A stretch of DNA of 64,000 bases from positions 37,948 to 101,947 of the forward strand of contig NZ_JADPRT010000024.1 of NCBI RefSeq assembly GCF_015690355.1. The letters are read 5' to 3'. Shown here piece after piece: positions 8,496-17,500 of the stretch (position 1 is its first letter; each line of letters starts with the position of its first letter). Under the pieces are notes generated by a model. That model saw nothing but the letters and a program-made list of their open reading frames with translations, did not search any database and was not told the DNA's origin. This DNA comes from Streptacidiphilus fuscans. GTDB taxonomy: Bacteria > Actinomycetota > Actinomycetes > Streptomycetales > Streptomycetaceae. The position numbers were made by a program, and so were the translations under genes.

Positions 8496-8807
8496 GGGAT
8501 GCCTCCAGGTGCGCGTGCGTGGAACCACGGTGGTGTCCGTGTACGGGCAGTCTTCCACGGCGTGACCTTCGGCGGTGACTGGTTTTCGCGCGGATCACCC
8601 GGTCCGACGGAGCACGCCCGGCCGCCGCACGACAACACGCGCGACGCCACGCACGACGGCACGCACGACGCCACGCATGACCTTCCGCCGCGACCCGCGC
8701 ATATCACGGATCACGGAGGACCCCGCATGTAGGCTGGGGCCCGCAGCACGCGGGCCCCACGCTGCAGGTTCCCGGGCCCGCCCGGTTCTCCGAGGGAAAC
8801 GGCCCTG
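8496..8807. other. 312-bp intergenic region with 12-bp tandem repeat (8631-8681)
   Basis: No gene is seen. At 8631-8681 a 12-bp unit close to GACGCCACGCAC is repeated about four times, the first copy degenerate (GACAACACGCGC). The divergent promoters for the DUF5302 gene and lgt must lie here, but no consensus promoter is obvious. Confidence 0.6.
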
Positions 8808-9782
8808 ATGGATCTCGCGTACATCCCCAGCCCGTCGCAGGGCGTCTGGCACCTCGGCCCCGTGCCGATCCGCGCGTACGCGCTGTGCATCCTGGCCGGT
8901 ATCGCGGCGGCGCTCTGGCTGACCCGCAAGCGCTGGATCAAGCTCGGTGGCAACCCCGAGGACATCTTCGACGTCGCGCTGTGGGCGGTCCCGTTCGGCA
9001 TCGTCGGTGGTCGGCTCTACCACGTGATCACCGACCCCGAGCTCTACTTCAAGGCGGGCGAGCAGCCGATCCGCGCCCTCTACATCTGGGACGGCGGGCT
9101 CGGCATCTGGGGCGCGGTCGCACTCGGCGCGGTGGGCGCCTGGATCGGCTGCCGCCGCAAGGGCATCCCGCTCTCCGGCTTCGCGGACGCGCTCGCGCCC
9201 GGTCTGATCCTGGCCCAGGCGATCGGCCGCTGGGGCAACTGGTTCAACCAGGAGCTCTACGGCGACCCGACCAAGCTGCCCTGGGGCCTTCAGATCAACA
9301 AGGTCAACCCCGACGGCAGCGTCGTCCACGGCGTCTTCCAGCCGACCTTCCTCTACGAGTCGCTCTGGGACTTGGCCATCGTCTTCGTGCTGCTCTACGC
9401 GGACCGCCGCTGGAGCCTGCACAACGGCCGTCTCTTCGCGCTCTACGTCGCCTGCTACACGGCGGGCCGCGGCTGGATCGAGGCGCTGCGCAGCGACCAC
9501 GCCAACCGGATCCTCGGCCTGCGCGTCAACGACTGGACCTCGCTGCTGCTCTTCCTGGCGGCCGTCGGCTTCGTCGTCGCCACCCGCAACCGGCCGGTGC
9601 CGGAGAACCCGATCGGCGCCTCGCGGCTGCCGGCGGAGCCGATCACCGCGGCTGACGCCGAGGCCGGTGCGGCGAACGCGGACGGCGCGGAACCCGCTGA
9701 GGGTGAGGTCGGCGCGACCCGCGAACCCGCCGGAGCGACCCGGGTGTCCGGCGACGCGGGCGATCCGAAGCAGCCCGCCTGA
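8808..9782 (+). CDS. lgt: Prolipoprotein diacylglyceryl transferase
   Basis: 324 aa, integral membrane enzyme that moves diacylglycerol from phosphatidylglycerol to the lipobox cysteine of prolipoproteins. The signature AQAIGRWGNWFNQELYG, plus IVGGRLYHVITD and RGWIEALRSD, are diagnostic; about seven TM helices are visible. The C-terminal ~45 residues after NRPVPENPIG are an Ala/Glu-rich cytoplasmic tail common in actinobacteria. It is monocistronic here; the tryptophan genes that I recall upstream of lgt in Streptomyces are absent. The stop codon lies in an 11-bp tandem repeat. Confidence 0.97.
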   Translation: MDLAYIPSPSQGVWHLGPVPIRAYALCILAGIAAALWLTRKRWIKLGGNPEDIFDVALWAVPFGIVGGRLYHVITDPELYFKAGEQPIRALYIWDGGLGIWGAVALGAVGAWIGCRRKGIPLSGFADALAPGLILAQAIGRWGNWFNQELYGDPTKLPWGLQINKVNPDGSVVHGVFQPTFLYESLWDLAIVFVLLYADRRWSLHNGRLFALYVACYTAGRGWIEALRSDHANRILGLRVNDWTSLLLFLAAVGFVVATRNRPVPENPIGASRLPAEPITAADAEAGAANADGAEPAEGEVGATREPAGATRVSGDAGDPKQPA

Positions 9783-9810
9783 GCCCGTCCTGGTCCGTGC
9801 CTGAATCCGT
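9778..9810 (+). repeat. 11-bp tandem repeat over the lgt stop codon
   Basis: Units CCTGAGCCCGT, CCTGGTCCGTG and CCTGAATCCGT follow in tandem; the first contains the lgt TGA. The unit resembles the 11-bp repeat at the end of the ABC exporter gene (46637-46700, reverse strand CCTGAGCACGT). Confidence 0.65.
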
Positions 9811-9940
9811 CTGATCTTCACGCCCCGTCCACCGGGCCGTAGGGCCGTCCGCGTAGGTAGCATGCGCACAGGACCGACACAGCGATCGGGACCGCGGACT
9901 GCGCCGGGTGGTTCGGGGTTCCGGCGAGGGGGCTTCGAAC

Positions 9941-10963
9941 GTGGATACGGGCACGGTGCTGTCGGTGGTGTTCGCGGTGTGTGCCGCCGTGAGCAACGCC
10001 CTGGGGACCGTGCTGCAACGTCGCGCCGCGCTCGTCGTGCCCGCCTCCAAGGGCTTCCGGCTCGGGCTGATGTGGGACCTGCTGCGCACGCCCGTCTGGC
10101 TCTTCGGCATCCTCGGCGTGATCTTCGCCGCGGTCTTCCAGGGCCTGGCCCTGACGTTGGGACCGCTGGCCGTGGTCCAGCCGATCTTCGTCCTGGAACT
10201 GCCCGCCGCGCTGCTGATCGCCAGCCTGGTCTTCCATCGGAGGATGCCCACGCTCGGCTGGATCTGGGTGGCCTGCCTGGTGGTCGGCCTCGGCACCGCA
10301 CTGGCCGCGGCCGCGCCGAGCGGTGGCAGCCCGCAGCCGGGCGTCGGGCTCTGGGTCTTCGCGCTCGCGTCCTGCGGCGGCGCGATGATCATGCTCTGCC
10401 TGATCGCGCTGCGCCACTCCTTCGGCGGTGTCCGGGCCGTCTGCCTGGGGCTGGCCGCCGCGATCGGCTACGCGCTCACCGCCGCGTTGATGAAGTCCGC
10501 CACCGACACCCTGGACCACCAGGGCGTCGGGGCGTTCTTCAGCGCCTGGCAGACCTACGGCTTCGCGGCCGTCGGCGTCTGCTCGCTCTTCGTCCTGGAG
10601 AACGCGATGCAGGCCGGCCCGCTGGTCGCCTCGCAGCCCGCGCTGACCCTCGGCGACGCCCTGATCAGCCTCTCGCTCGGGGTCACCCTCTACGACGAGT
10701 CGGTCCGCACCGGCTGGTGGCTGGTCCCCGCGATCTTCGGCGTCGGTCTGGTGGCAGTCGGCGCGTTCGGGCTCTCCCGCCTCCAGATGATGCCGCAGGA
10801 GGGCGAGCGCTCCGGCGCCAAGCCGTCCGGGACGGCGCCCCACTCCGACGGTGATCCCGACGGTGATCCCGACGGCGACCCTGCCCCGGATGTCCAGCAC
10901 GATCCCCAGCCCGATCCCGACCCCGCGCCTGCGGGCGGTGGCGACGTACATCCTCGGGAGTAG
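9941..10963 (+). CDS. DMT-superfamily / NIPA-like membrane protein
   Basis: 340 aa with about nine or ten hydrophobic helices beginning VLSVVFAVCAAVSNALGTVLQRRAA. LTLGPLAVVQPIFVLELPAALLIA and SQPALTLGDALISLSLGV are the duplicated EamA/NIPA-like motifs. It is probably a transporter; in actinobacteria this type is annotated as a DMT-family or magnesium-like transporter with unknown substrate. GTG 9941 is chosen since GAGGGGG lies about 9 nt upstream and the first helix follows directly; GTG 9908 is the alternative. The C-terminal tail is hydrophilic with repeated DGDP units (10847-10875). Confidence 0.8.
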   Translation: MDTGTVLSVVFAVCAAVSNALGTVLQRRAALVVPASKGFRLGLMWDLLRTPVWLFGILGVIFAAVFQGLALTLGPLAVVQPIFVLELPAALLIASLVFHRRMPTLGWIWVACLVVGLGTALAAAAPSGGSPQPGVGLWVFALASCGGAMIMLCLIALRHSFGGVRAVCLGLAAAIGYALTAALMKSATDTLDHQGVGAFFSAWQTYGFAAVGVCSLFVLENAMQAGPLVASQPALTLGDALISLSLGVTLYDESVRTGWWLVPAIFGVGLVAVGAFGLSRLQMMPQEGERSGAKPSGTAPHSDGDPDGDPDGDPAPDVQHDPQPDPDPAPAGGGDVHPRE

Positions 10964-11031
10964 GCGACCCGCCCGGGAACGCATCCGCCGTCCGAGGCGG
11001 CGGCGTGGCCGGGGCGAGCAGGATCGGGGGC

Positions 11032-11940
11032 ATGGAGACAGCCATCGCCCTGGAACGGGCGACCAAGCGCTTCGGCGAGCTGACCGCCGTCGACGCCCTC
11101 ACCCTGGAGGTCCCGCGCGGCGCGACCGTCGCGCTGCTCGGGGCGAACGGAGCCGGCAAGAGCACCACCGTCGGCCTGCTGATGGGCCTGCACGCGCCCG
11201 ACGCCGGACGCGTCACCGTCGCCGGACTCGCACCCCGGACCGCCGTCGTCCAGGGCCGCATCGCCGCGATGCTCCAGGACTGCGGCCTGATGCCGGGCGT
11301 CACCGCCGCCGAGGTGGTGGCCCTGGGCCGCCGGATGTACCCCGCCCCGCTGCACGTCGAGGAGGCGCTGGAGCTGGCCGGACTGCGCGAGTTGGCGCAC
11401 CGGCGGGTCGACCGGATGTCCGGCGGCCAGGCGCAGCGGCTCAAGTTCGCGCTGGTGGCCGTCGCCGGTGCGGACACCATGCTGCTGGACGAGCCCACCC
11501 GGGCCCTGGACGTCCAGGGCCGCCGCGAGTTCTGGGCCGCGATGCGCACCTGCGCCGCGTCGGGCCGGACCATCCTCTTCGCCACCCACTACCTCGACGA
11601 GGTCGAGGAGAACGCCGACCGCGTGGTGGTCATGGCACGCGGCCGGATCGTCGCCGACGGCACGCCCGCGCAGATCCGCGAGGCGGGCGGGCAGTCTGTC
11701 GTCCGCTTCCGGATCCCGGCCACGGAGCTTGCTCAACTGCCCGAGCTGCCCGGCCGGTTGACCGTCGAGCACGGCTGGGCCACCGTCCGCACCGCCGACC
11801 CGGACACCGTGGTCCGGCTCGTGGCCCGCGGCGACGCCGCGTGGAGCGACCTGCGCGTCGCCCCGCCCAGCCTGGACGACTCGTTCCTGGCGCTCACCGG
11901 ACCGACAGGCCCTGCCCTGTTCGAGGAGGCACGAGCCTGA
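11032..11940 (+). CDS. ABC-2 type transporter ATP-binding protein (DrrA/CcmA-like)
   Basis: 302 aa. Walker A GANGAGKST (residues ~42-50), Q-loop MLQDCGLMPGV, signature MSGGQAQRLK, Walker B DTMLLDEPTRALD and H-loop FATHYLDEV are all present. The C-terminal part after GTPAQIREAGG is the usual DrrA-type extension. It powers export by the permease encoded next (1-nt overlap, TGATG), most likely of a drug or lipid. It forms an operon with the downstream histidine kinase and response regulator, which probably sense the exported compound. ATG 11032 follows a G-rich ribosome site; GTG 11005 is a possible earlier start. Confidence 0.93.
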   Translation: METAIALERATKRFGELTAVDALTLEVPRGATVALLGANGAGKSTTVGLLMGLHAPDAGRVTVAGLAPRTAVVQGRIAAMLQDCGLMPGVTAAEVVALGRRMYPAPLHVEEALELAGLRELAHRRVDRMSGGQAQRLKFALVAVAGADTMLLDEPTRALDVQGRREFWAAMRTCAASGRTILFATHYLDEVEENADRVVVMARGRIVADGTPAQIREAGGQSVVRFRIPATELAQLPELPGRLTVEHGWATVRTADPDTVVRLVARGDAAWSDLRVAPPSLDDSFLALTGPTGPALFEEARA

Positions 11941-12710
11941 TGACGCTGCACCTGTTCCGCCTCGAATGCCTGCGGATGCTCCGCGACCCGCGCTACCTCG
12001 CGCTGGCCGTCGTCGCACCGATCGGCTTCTACCTGCTCTTCGCCTCGCTCTTCGGCGGCAAGCCCACCCAGCCCGGCCAACTGCAGGGAACCGTCGAGAT
12101 CATGGTGGCCATGGCCGCCTACGGCGCGATCTGGGGCGCCCTGTCGGCGACCGGTCCACGGATCGCGCACGAGCGCAGCAGCGGCTGGCTGGAGCAACTG
12201 CGCGCCATGCCGGTCACCGGACGGCAGTTGCTCACCGCGAAGATCGCCGCCGGACTGGCTGTGGCGCTGCCCGCGCTGGTGCTGGTCTGCGTCACCGCCG
12301 TCGCCGTCAAGGGTGTGCGGCTGGACGCGTGGCAGTGGTGCGCGCTGATCCCGGCGATGTGGCTGGGCAGCCTGCCGTTCGCACTGATGGGTGTGGCGCT
12401 CGGCTTCGCGGTCGGCCCGGAGGCGGCGTTCCCGCTCAGCTACGCCCTCTACATGGCCGGTTCGGCGCTCGGCGGCCTCTGGGTCCCGCCCGCGCAGCTC
12501 TCCGCGGGACTGCGCGACGTGGCCCACGCGTTGCCCACCAACCGCCTTGCCGACCTCGGTTGGCAGATCGCCGGAGGCCACGCCCCGACCGTGGCTGACG
12601 TGGCGATCCTCGCCGCCTGGTCGGTCGGCTTCGCGGGGCTCGCCGTCCTCGCCTACCGCCCCGGAGGCCGCCGCGCCGGGGCCGACGGGACGTCTCCCGT
12701 CTCCGCCTGA
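11940..12710 (+). CDS. ABC-2 type transporter permease
   Basis: 256 aa with six predicted TM helices: LALAVVAPIGFYLLFASLF, an internal pair near GTVEIMVAMAAYGAIWGALS, ALPALVLVCVTAVAVKG, and others. ERSSGWLEQLRAMPVTGRQLLTAK is the cytoplasmic stretch typical of ABC-2 permeases. It pairs with the ATPase immediately upstream and overlaps the kinase downstream (TGATGA). Substrate unknown. Confidence 0.92.
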   Translation: MTLHLFRLECLRMLRDPRYLALAVVAPIGFYLLFASLFGGKPTQPGQLQGTVEIMVAMAAYGAIWGALSATGPRIAHERSSGWLEQLRAMPVTGRQLLTAKIAAGLAVALPALVLVCVTAVAVKGVRLDAWQWCALIPAMWLGSLPFALMGVALGFAVGPEAAFPLSYALYMAGSALGGLWVPPAQLSAGLRDVAHALPTNRLADLGWQIAGGHAPTVADVAILAAWSVGFAGLAVLAYRPGGRRAGADGTSPVSA

Positions 12711-13963
12711 TGAACGCCTACGCTGCCACCGTGGTGCAGCCCCGGAACCGAGCCGTCCCGGCCCTCGACCTCGCCGTCGTGGGCTCGGTGACCCTCTTCG
12801 CCTGCTTCGGCGTCTGGACCGAGCAGCACTACGGTCCGCACCCGCAACCCTGGCCGCCCGGCGCCTACCTGCTGACCGTGGCGGCGGCGCTGCCGCTGCT
12901 GCTGCGCCGCACCCGGCCGGTCCTGGCGTCCGCGCTCTGCCTGGCCTGCATCGCCGCGTACCACTTCGCGGGGTACCCGGGACTGGCCCCCGCCGTGCTG
13001 GTCTTCCTGGTCTGCGCCGGGCTGCCGATGTACGCCGCGCGCTACGGGCTCGCCCTGGGCCTGCTCGCGGCGCTGCTGGTCTGGCTGATCCCGACGCTGC
13101 CGCCGCACCGGGTCGCCTGGTACGGCCTGGACGTCTCCATGCCCGCCGTCGCCTACGCGGCGAGCGCCATCGTCGGCCACTTCGCCCGGCGACGGCAGCT
13201 GGAGCACGAGGCGAGGGTGCGTCAGGAGGCCGCGGCCGCCGAGGAGCGCACCGGCCGACGCCTCGCCGAGGAACGGCTACGGATCGCCCGCGAGCTGCAC
13301 GACGTCCTCGCCCACACCATCGCCGTGGTCGCCATCCAGAGCAGTGTCGCCATCGACGCCCTGGACGCGGACGAGTCCCCGGCCGCGCGCGAGGCGATGC
13401 TCCAGGTCCGCGGCGCGGCCCGGCAGGCGATGCCAGAACTGCGCGCCGCGCTGGACATGCTGAGAGGCGGCGACACGGTGCGTGGCTCCTTTGGAGAGTC
13501 CCCCGACTCCAGTGGGTCCGCCGAGTCCGGCGCGCTGCCCGACGCCCGCCCGCAGCCGGGCCTCGCCGACCTGCCGGACCTGGTCCGGCAGTTGCGCGAG
13601 AGCGGCCTGGAGGTCGAGTTGGACACCGATGGGCTGGACACCGGTGCCCCGGGCTCCGCCGCCGACCTGCCGCCGCTGCTGCAACTGACGGCGTACCGGA
13701 TCGTCCAGGAGGCGCTGACCAACACCCTCCGCCACGCCCACGCCTCCCGCGCCACCGTCGTCCTGCGCCGCCGGGACGGTTGGCTGCTGGTCGAGGTGAC
13801 CGACGATGGCCAAGGGCCCGTCGCCGAACAACAGGCCCTCGGCTTCGGCCTGTTGGGCATGCGCGAGCGCGCCGAGGCGCTCGGCGGACGGGTCGAGACG
13901 GGACCGCGCCCGGAGCGGTCCGGCTTTCTGGTCCGTGCCGAACTACCGTGGGAGACGGGGTAA
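12710..13963 (+). CDS. DesK-type sensor histidine kinase
   Basis: 417 aa. Four or five N-terminal TM helices (residues ~18-165) lead to a HisKA_3 dimerisation domain with the phospho-acceptor in RIARELHDVLAHTIAV (His near residue 198), then a HATPase_c domain (QLTAYRIVQEALTNTLRHA, VTDDGQGP, GFGLLGMRERAEALGGRV). It phosphorylates the response regulator encoded 3 bp downstream. Because it is co-transcribed with an ABC-2 exporter it probably senses membrane state or the exported compound, as in the Bacillus DesKR and LiaRS systems. Confidence 0.94.
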   Translation: MNAYAATVVQPRNRAVPALDLAVVGSVTLFACFGVWTEQHYGPHPQPWPPGAYLLTVAAALPLLLRRTRPVLASALCLACIAAYHFAGYPGLAPAVLVFLVCAGLPMYAARYGLALGLLAALLVWLIPTLPPHRVAWYGLDVSMPAVAYAASAIVGHFARRRQLEHEARVRQEAAAAEERTGRRLAEERLRIARELHDVLAHTIAVVAIQSSVAIDALDADESPAAREAMLQVRGAARQAMPELRAALDMLRGGDTVRGSFGESPDSSGSAESGALPDARPQPGLADLPDLVRQLRESGLEVELDTDGLDTGAPGSAADLPPLLQLTAYRIVQEALTNTLRHAHASRATVVLRRRDGWLLVEVTDDGQGPVAEQQALGFGLLGMRERAEALGGRVETGPRPERSGFLVRAELPWETG

Positions 13964-13966
13964 TCC

Positions 13967-14635
13967 ATGGACGTGCGACCCATCCGGGTGCTGATCGCGG
14001 ACGACCAGGCCCTGGTCCGGGCGGGTTTCCATGCGCTGCTCGCCCGCGCCGACGACATCGAGGTGGTGGGCGAGGCGGCCGACGGCCTCGACGCCGTCGC
14101 GCAGGCGGCCCGGCTGCGCCCGGACGTGGTGCTGATGGACGTCCGGATGCCGCACCAGGACGGCATCGCCGCCACCGCGCGGATCGTCGCCGACCCCGCG
14201 TTGGCCGACACCAAGGTGGTCGTGGTGACCACCTTCGAGCTGGACGAGTACATCCACCGCGCGCTGCGCGCCGGGGCCAGCGGCTTCCTGCTCAAGGACC
14301 TCGACGGCGACGAGCTGCGCCGCGCGGTCCGGGTCGTCGCGGCGGGCGAGGCGCTGCTCGCGCCCTCCGTCACCCGCCGCCTGATCGGCGCGTTCACCCG
14401 ACGCGGCGGGGGCGCGCTGCCCCCGGAACTGGCCCGGGGATCAGCCGTGTTGACGGACCGTGAGCGCGAGGTCGTCGCCCTGGTCGGCCGTGGGCTGAGC
14501 AACGAGGAGATCGCCGCCGAACTCGTCATCTCCCCGGCCACCGCAAAGACCCACGTCTCCCACGCGATGACCAAGCTCGCCGCCCGCGACCGGGCCCAAC
14601 TCGTCGTCTTCGCCTACGAGACCGGACTGGTATGA
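13967..14635 (+). CDS. NarL/LuxR-family response regulator
   Basis: 222 aa. The receiver domain has the acidic pair in IADDQAL, the phospho-acceptor Asp in VVLMDVRMPHQDG (~58), the Thr of VVTTFELDEY and the Lys of GFLLKD. The C-terminal LuxR HTH is LTDREREVVALVGRGLSNEEIAAELVISPATAKTHVSHAMTKL. It should control the ABC transporter operon of which it is the last gene. The stop is followed by 36 bp before the methyltransferase. Confidence 0.95.
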   Translation: MDVRPIRVLIADDQALVRAGFHALLARADDIEVVGEAADGLDAVAQAARLRPDVVLMDVRMPHQDGIAATARIVADPALADTKVVVVTTFELDEYIHRALRAGASGFLLKDLDGDELRRAVRVVAAGEALLAPSVTRRLIGAFTRRGGGALPPELARGSAVLTDREREVVALVGRGLSNEEIAAELVISPATAKTHVSHAMTKLAARDRAQLVVFAYETGLV

Positions 14636-14671
14636 AGGGGGGCCGAGGGACCGATCGATCCGAGGAGCCGT

Positions 14672-15463
14672 ATGCACGACCGCACCGTCCACGCCAGCTC
14701 TTTCGGCGCGGCTGCCGCCGCCTACGAGCGCGGCCGTCCCGACTACCCCGGAGCCGCCCTGGACTGGCTGCTCCAGGCGGGTGCGGGTGCGGGGGCGGGT
14801 GCGGGGTCCGGAGCCGCTGCCGCTCCGCGTGAGGTCGTGGACCTCGGTGCCGGGACCGGCAAGCTGACCCGGTCGCTCTGCGCCCGCGGCCTCGCCGTGA
14901 CCGCCGTGGAGCCGTCGGAGGGCATGCGCGAGCAGCTGACGTCGGCGGTGCCGGAGGCCACGGTGCTGGCCGGCTCCGGCGAGTCGATGCCCCTGCCTCG
15001 CGGCGCCGCCGACGTCGTGCTCGCCGCGCAGTCCTGGCACTGGGTCGACACCGCCGTCGCCGTCCCCGAGGTGGCGCGGGTGCTGCGGCCCGGCGGGACG
15101 CTCGGCCTGGTCTGGAACATCCGGGACGAGCGCGAGGACTGGGTCGCCGCCCTCGGTCGCCTGCTCCATCCGGAGGGCACGCCGGTCACCGGCGGCGTCG
15201 GCGTCGAGGGCCTGGCCGACCACCCCGAGCTGTTCGAGCCGGTCGAGCGTTTCGACGTGCCCTGGACCCACACCCTGACCGCCGTCCAGCTCGTCGACAT
15301 GGTCGCGTCGCGCAGCTATGTGATCACCCTGCCCGAGGCCGAGCGCGAGGCGCTGCTCGCCGAGGTCCGCGACCTGACGGAGCGTCACCCCGCCCTGGCG
15401 GGTCGGACGCAGCTGCAGCTCCCGTACGTGACGGAGTGCTACCGGGCCCGCGCGAGGACCTGA
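14672..15463 (+). CDS. Class I SAM-dependent methyltransferase
   Basis: 263 aa. Starts MHDRTVHASSFGAAAAAYERGRPDYP, as in the UbiE/Tam-like Methyltransf_11 family; motif I is VVDLGAGTGKLTRSLC (residues ~57-72), then the acidic VEPS end of strand 2, SGESMPLP, VLAAQSWHWVD and VLRPGGTLGLVWN. Substrate unknown. GAGGAG lies just upstream of ATG 14672. Near residue 40 a Gly/Ala run (AGAGAGAGSGA) is an in-frame micro-repeat. Its last 25 bp overlap the convergent monooxygenase gene. Confidence 0.9.
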   Translation: MHDRTVHASSFGAAAAAYERGRPDYPGAALDWLLQAGAGAGAGAGSGAAAAPREVVDLGAGTGKLTRSLCARGLAVTAVEPSEGMREQLTSAVPEATVLAGSGESMPLPRGAADVVLAAQSWHWVDTAVAVPEVARVLRPGGTLGLVWNIRDEREDWVAALGRLLHPEGTPVTGGVGVEGLADHPELFEPVERFDVPWTHTLTAVQLVDMVASRSYVITLPEAEREALLAEVRDLTERHPALAGRTQLQLPYVTECYRARART

Positions 15464-16548
15464 CCGGCGGGAGCGCTGGCTCCGGGGTGTCCCTGCAGGT
15501 AACGGTCGATCGCGACCGCCGCCGCGCGGCCCGCCCGGTTGGCGCCGATCGTCGACGCCGACGGACCGTAGCCGACCAGGTGCACCCGCGGGTCGGCGGC
15601 GGCCTGCGTCCCCGCCATCCGGATGCCGCCGCCGGGCTCGCGGAGCCCCAACGGCGTCAGATGCCCGACGGCGGCACGGAATCCGGTGGCCCAGACGATC
15701 GCGTCCACCGCCTCCTCGTGCCCGTCGGCCCAGGCCACGCCGTGCTCGGTGATCCGGTCGAACATGGGGAGCCGGTTCAGCGCGCCCAGCTCGCGAGCCC
15801 GCAGCAGTGCGGGGGAGGGCGCCAGGCCCGTCACCGAGACCACGCTGCTCGGCGGGAGTCCGGCGCGGACCCGCTGCTCCACCATGGCCACGGCCGCCCG
15901 TCCGAGCTCCGGCGCGAACCGCTCCTCGCGGAAGACCGGCGGCCTGCGGGTGACCCAGAGCGTCTCGGCCACGGCCGCGGTCTCCGCCAGGATCTGGATC
16001 GCCGACGCGCCGCCGCCGACCACCACGACCCGCTTGCCCGCGAACTCCTCCGGTCCCCGGTAGGCGGCGCTGTGCAGCATCCGGCCCCGGAACCGCTCGG
16101 CGCCGGAGTAGCGGGGGACGAACGGCCGCGTCCAGGTGCCGGTGGCGTTGACGACGGTCCGGGTGAGCAACTGGCTCCCGTCGTGGGCGCTGACGAGCAG
16201 GCGTCCGGAGCCGTCGTCGGCCTCCTCCACCGACGAGACCCGGACCGGGCGCAGTACCGGAAGCTCGTTCTCCCGCTCGTACGCCGCGAAGTAGTCCGGC
16301 AGCACGTCGCGTGCGGACTGCTCCGGCGTGAAGTCGGGCAGCGGCGCGTACGGGAGCTCGTGGAAGCCGTGCACCATCGCCATGGTGAGCGTCGGCGGCC
16401 GGTGCTGCCACGCGCCGCCCGGCCCGGCGTCCGCGTCGAGCACCACGAAGTCCCGGTGCGGGACCAGCCCGCGCCGACGCAGGTGGTACGCGGTCGACAG
16501 GCCCGCCTGTCCCGCGCCGATCACGACTGTTTCGAGTTCAACACTCAC
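15439..16548 (-). CDS. FAD-dependent monooxygenase (BVMO/FMO-like)
   Basis: 369 aa from GTG 16548. FAD-binding VIGAGQAGLSTAYHLRRRG at the N-terminus, a second Rossmann motif VVVVGGGASAIQIL, the segment RFRGRMLHSAAYRGPEEF (FMO/BVMO-like) and IVWATGFR are visible. It probably oxygenates a small organic substrate with NADPH. A CzcO-like annotation is common for these proteins but does not mean metal transport. The GTG start lies inside a 12-bp palindrome, so the promoter and a regulator site probably overlap it. Its 3' end overlaps the methyltransferase by 25 bp tail-to-tail. Confidence 0.88.
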   Translation of the reverse strand: MSVELETVVIGAGQAGLSTAYHLRRRGLVPHRDFVVLDADAGPGGAWQHRPPTLTMAMVHGFHELPYAPLPDFTPEQSARDVLPDYFAAYERENELPVLRPVRVSSVEEADDGSGRLLVSAHDGSQLLTRTVVNATGTWTRPFVPRYSGAERFRGRMLHSAAYRGPEEFAGKRVVVVGGGASAIQILAETAAVAETLWVTRRPPVFREERFAPELGRAAVAMVEQRVRAGLPPSSVVSVTGLAPSPALLRARELGALNRLPMFDRITEHGVAWADGHEEAVDAIVWATGFRAAVGHLTPLGLREPGGGIRMAGTQAAADPRVHLVGYGPSASTIGANRAGRAAAVAIDRYLQGHPGASAPAGQVLARAR

Positions 16549-16556
16549 GTTCGTGA
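16545..16556. promoter_or_regulatory. Palindrome over the monooxygenase start codon
   Basis: TCACG-TT-CGTGA, perfect 5-bp arms, includes the GTG start (16546-16548). The flanks (AC..AA) do not extend the symmetry. A repressor bound here would block transcription or initiation; no regulator gene is adjacent. Confidence 0.4.
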
Positions 16557-16693
16557 AACATCGGAGCGGGCGCAACGCTTCCCGGGCTTGCCGGGCTTCC
16601 CTCGCCGTGACCCTGCGTCGCTGACCGGCGAAAGGCCGCGGGCATGAGAGCGTGACCGTCGGAGCAAAAGATCATAAAACGGAAGGAACCGGG

Positions 16694-17155
16694 ATGAGCC
16701 AAGGCAGCGCCGAGCGAGTGCCGGACTACATCGTCGTCGGGGTCGACGGCTCGGCCCACGCGGCCGAGGCGCTGCGCGTGGCGATCCGGCAGGCGGAGCT
16801 GACCGGCAGCCTCGTCCACGCCGTGCTGGCCTGGGAGTGGCCGAGCATCTTCTCGGTGCCCGAGCCGCCGCCCGGGCAGGCGGGCCTCACCTTCGAGGAG
16901 CAGGCGGTGCGCCGTCTCGCCCAGGCGGTCGAGGAGGTGGCCGGTCCCGGTCCGCACCCGATCGTCAGGCAGCGGGTCATCCAGGGCTCACCGACCCAGG
17001 CGCTGCTGGACGTCGCCGACGGCGCCGCGCTGCTCGTGGTCGGCAGTCGCGGCTACGGCGGATTCAAGGGCATCATGCTGGGCTCGGTCAGTCTGCACCT
17101 GGCCCAGTACGCGCGCTGCTCGGTGCTCATCGTGCGGGAGCGGGAAGAGAACTGA
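16694..17155 (+). CDS. Universal stress protein (UspA family)
   Basis: 153 aa single Usp domain. It starts with YIVVGVDGSAHAAEALRVA and ends with the ATP-binding motif LLVVGSRGYGGFKGIMLGSVSLHLAQYARCSVLIV (G-2x-G-9x-G-S). GGAAGGA precedes ATG 16694. Such proteins bind ATP and accumulate in stress or dormancy. It converges with the NTF2-like gene, only 7 bp between stops. Confidence 0.95.
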   Translation: MSQGSAERVPDYIVVGVDGSAHAAEALRVAIRQAELTGSLVHAVLAWEWPSIFSVPEPPPGQAGLTFEEQAVRRLAQAVEEVAGPGPHPIVRQRVIQGSPTQALLDVADGAALLVVGSRGYGGFKGIMLGSVSLHLAQYARCSVLIVREREEN

Positions 17156-17162
17156 GTGTTCG

Positions 17163-17486
17163 TCAGGCCTGGCCGGTCTCGAAGCGCTTGACCTTGCCGT
17201 CGACGACCTCGAACCGCCAGACCGTGTTCATCTCGCCCCAGGTGTCGTTCCGGAACCGGGCCACCAGCCTGCGCCCGCCGTCCGACTCCCTCTGCACGTC
17301 CATCCGGCCGCCCGAGGAGAAGATCTCCCGGTCGATCCACTCGTTCAGGTCGCGGTCCGAACCGTCGTCCGCCATGGTCGCGTCGGCGGTCAGCAGCTCG
17401 ACGAAGGCGTCACGGTCGTGCCCGTTGATCGCCGTCACCAGCCGGCGGACGACGGGGTCGGAGAGCTTGTCGATGGCGATGGTCAT
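17163..17486 (-). CDS. NTF2/SnoaL-like protein
   Basis: 107 aa, MTIAIDKLSDPVVRRLVTAINGHDRDAFVELLTADATMADDGSDRDLNEWIDREIF..., a cone-shaped alpha+beta NTF2-like fold (nuclear transport factor 2 family, PF12680-like). Function unknown; members are isomerases, cyclases or ligand binders. ATG 17486 has AGAGAGG upstream. The 5' flank (17501-17540) is a run of GGTTCG-like hexamers. Confidence 0.8.
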   Translation of the reverse strand: MTIAIDKLSDPVVRRLVTAINGHDRDAFVELLTADATMADDGSDRDLNEWIDREIFSSGGRMDVQRESDGGRRLVARFRNDTWGEMNTVWRFEVVDGKVKRFETGQA

Positions 17487-17500
17487 GGCGGCCTCTCTGG

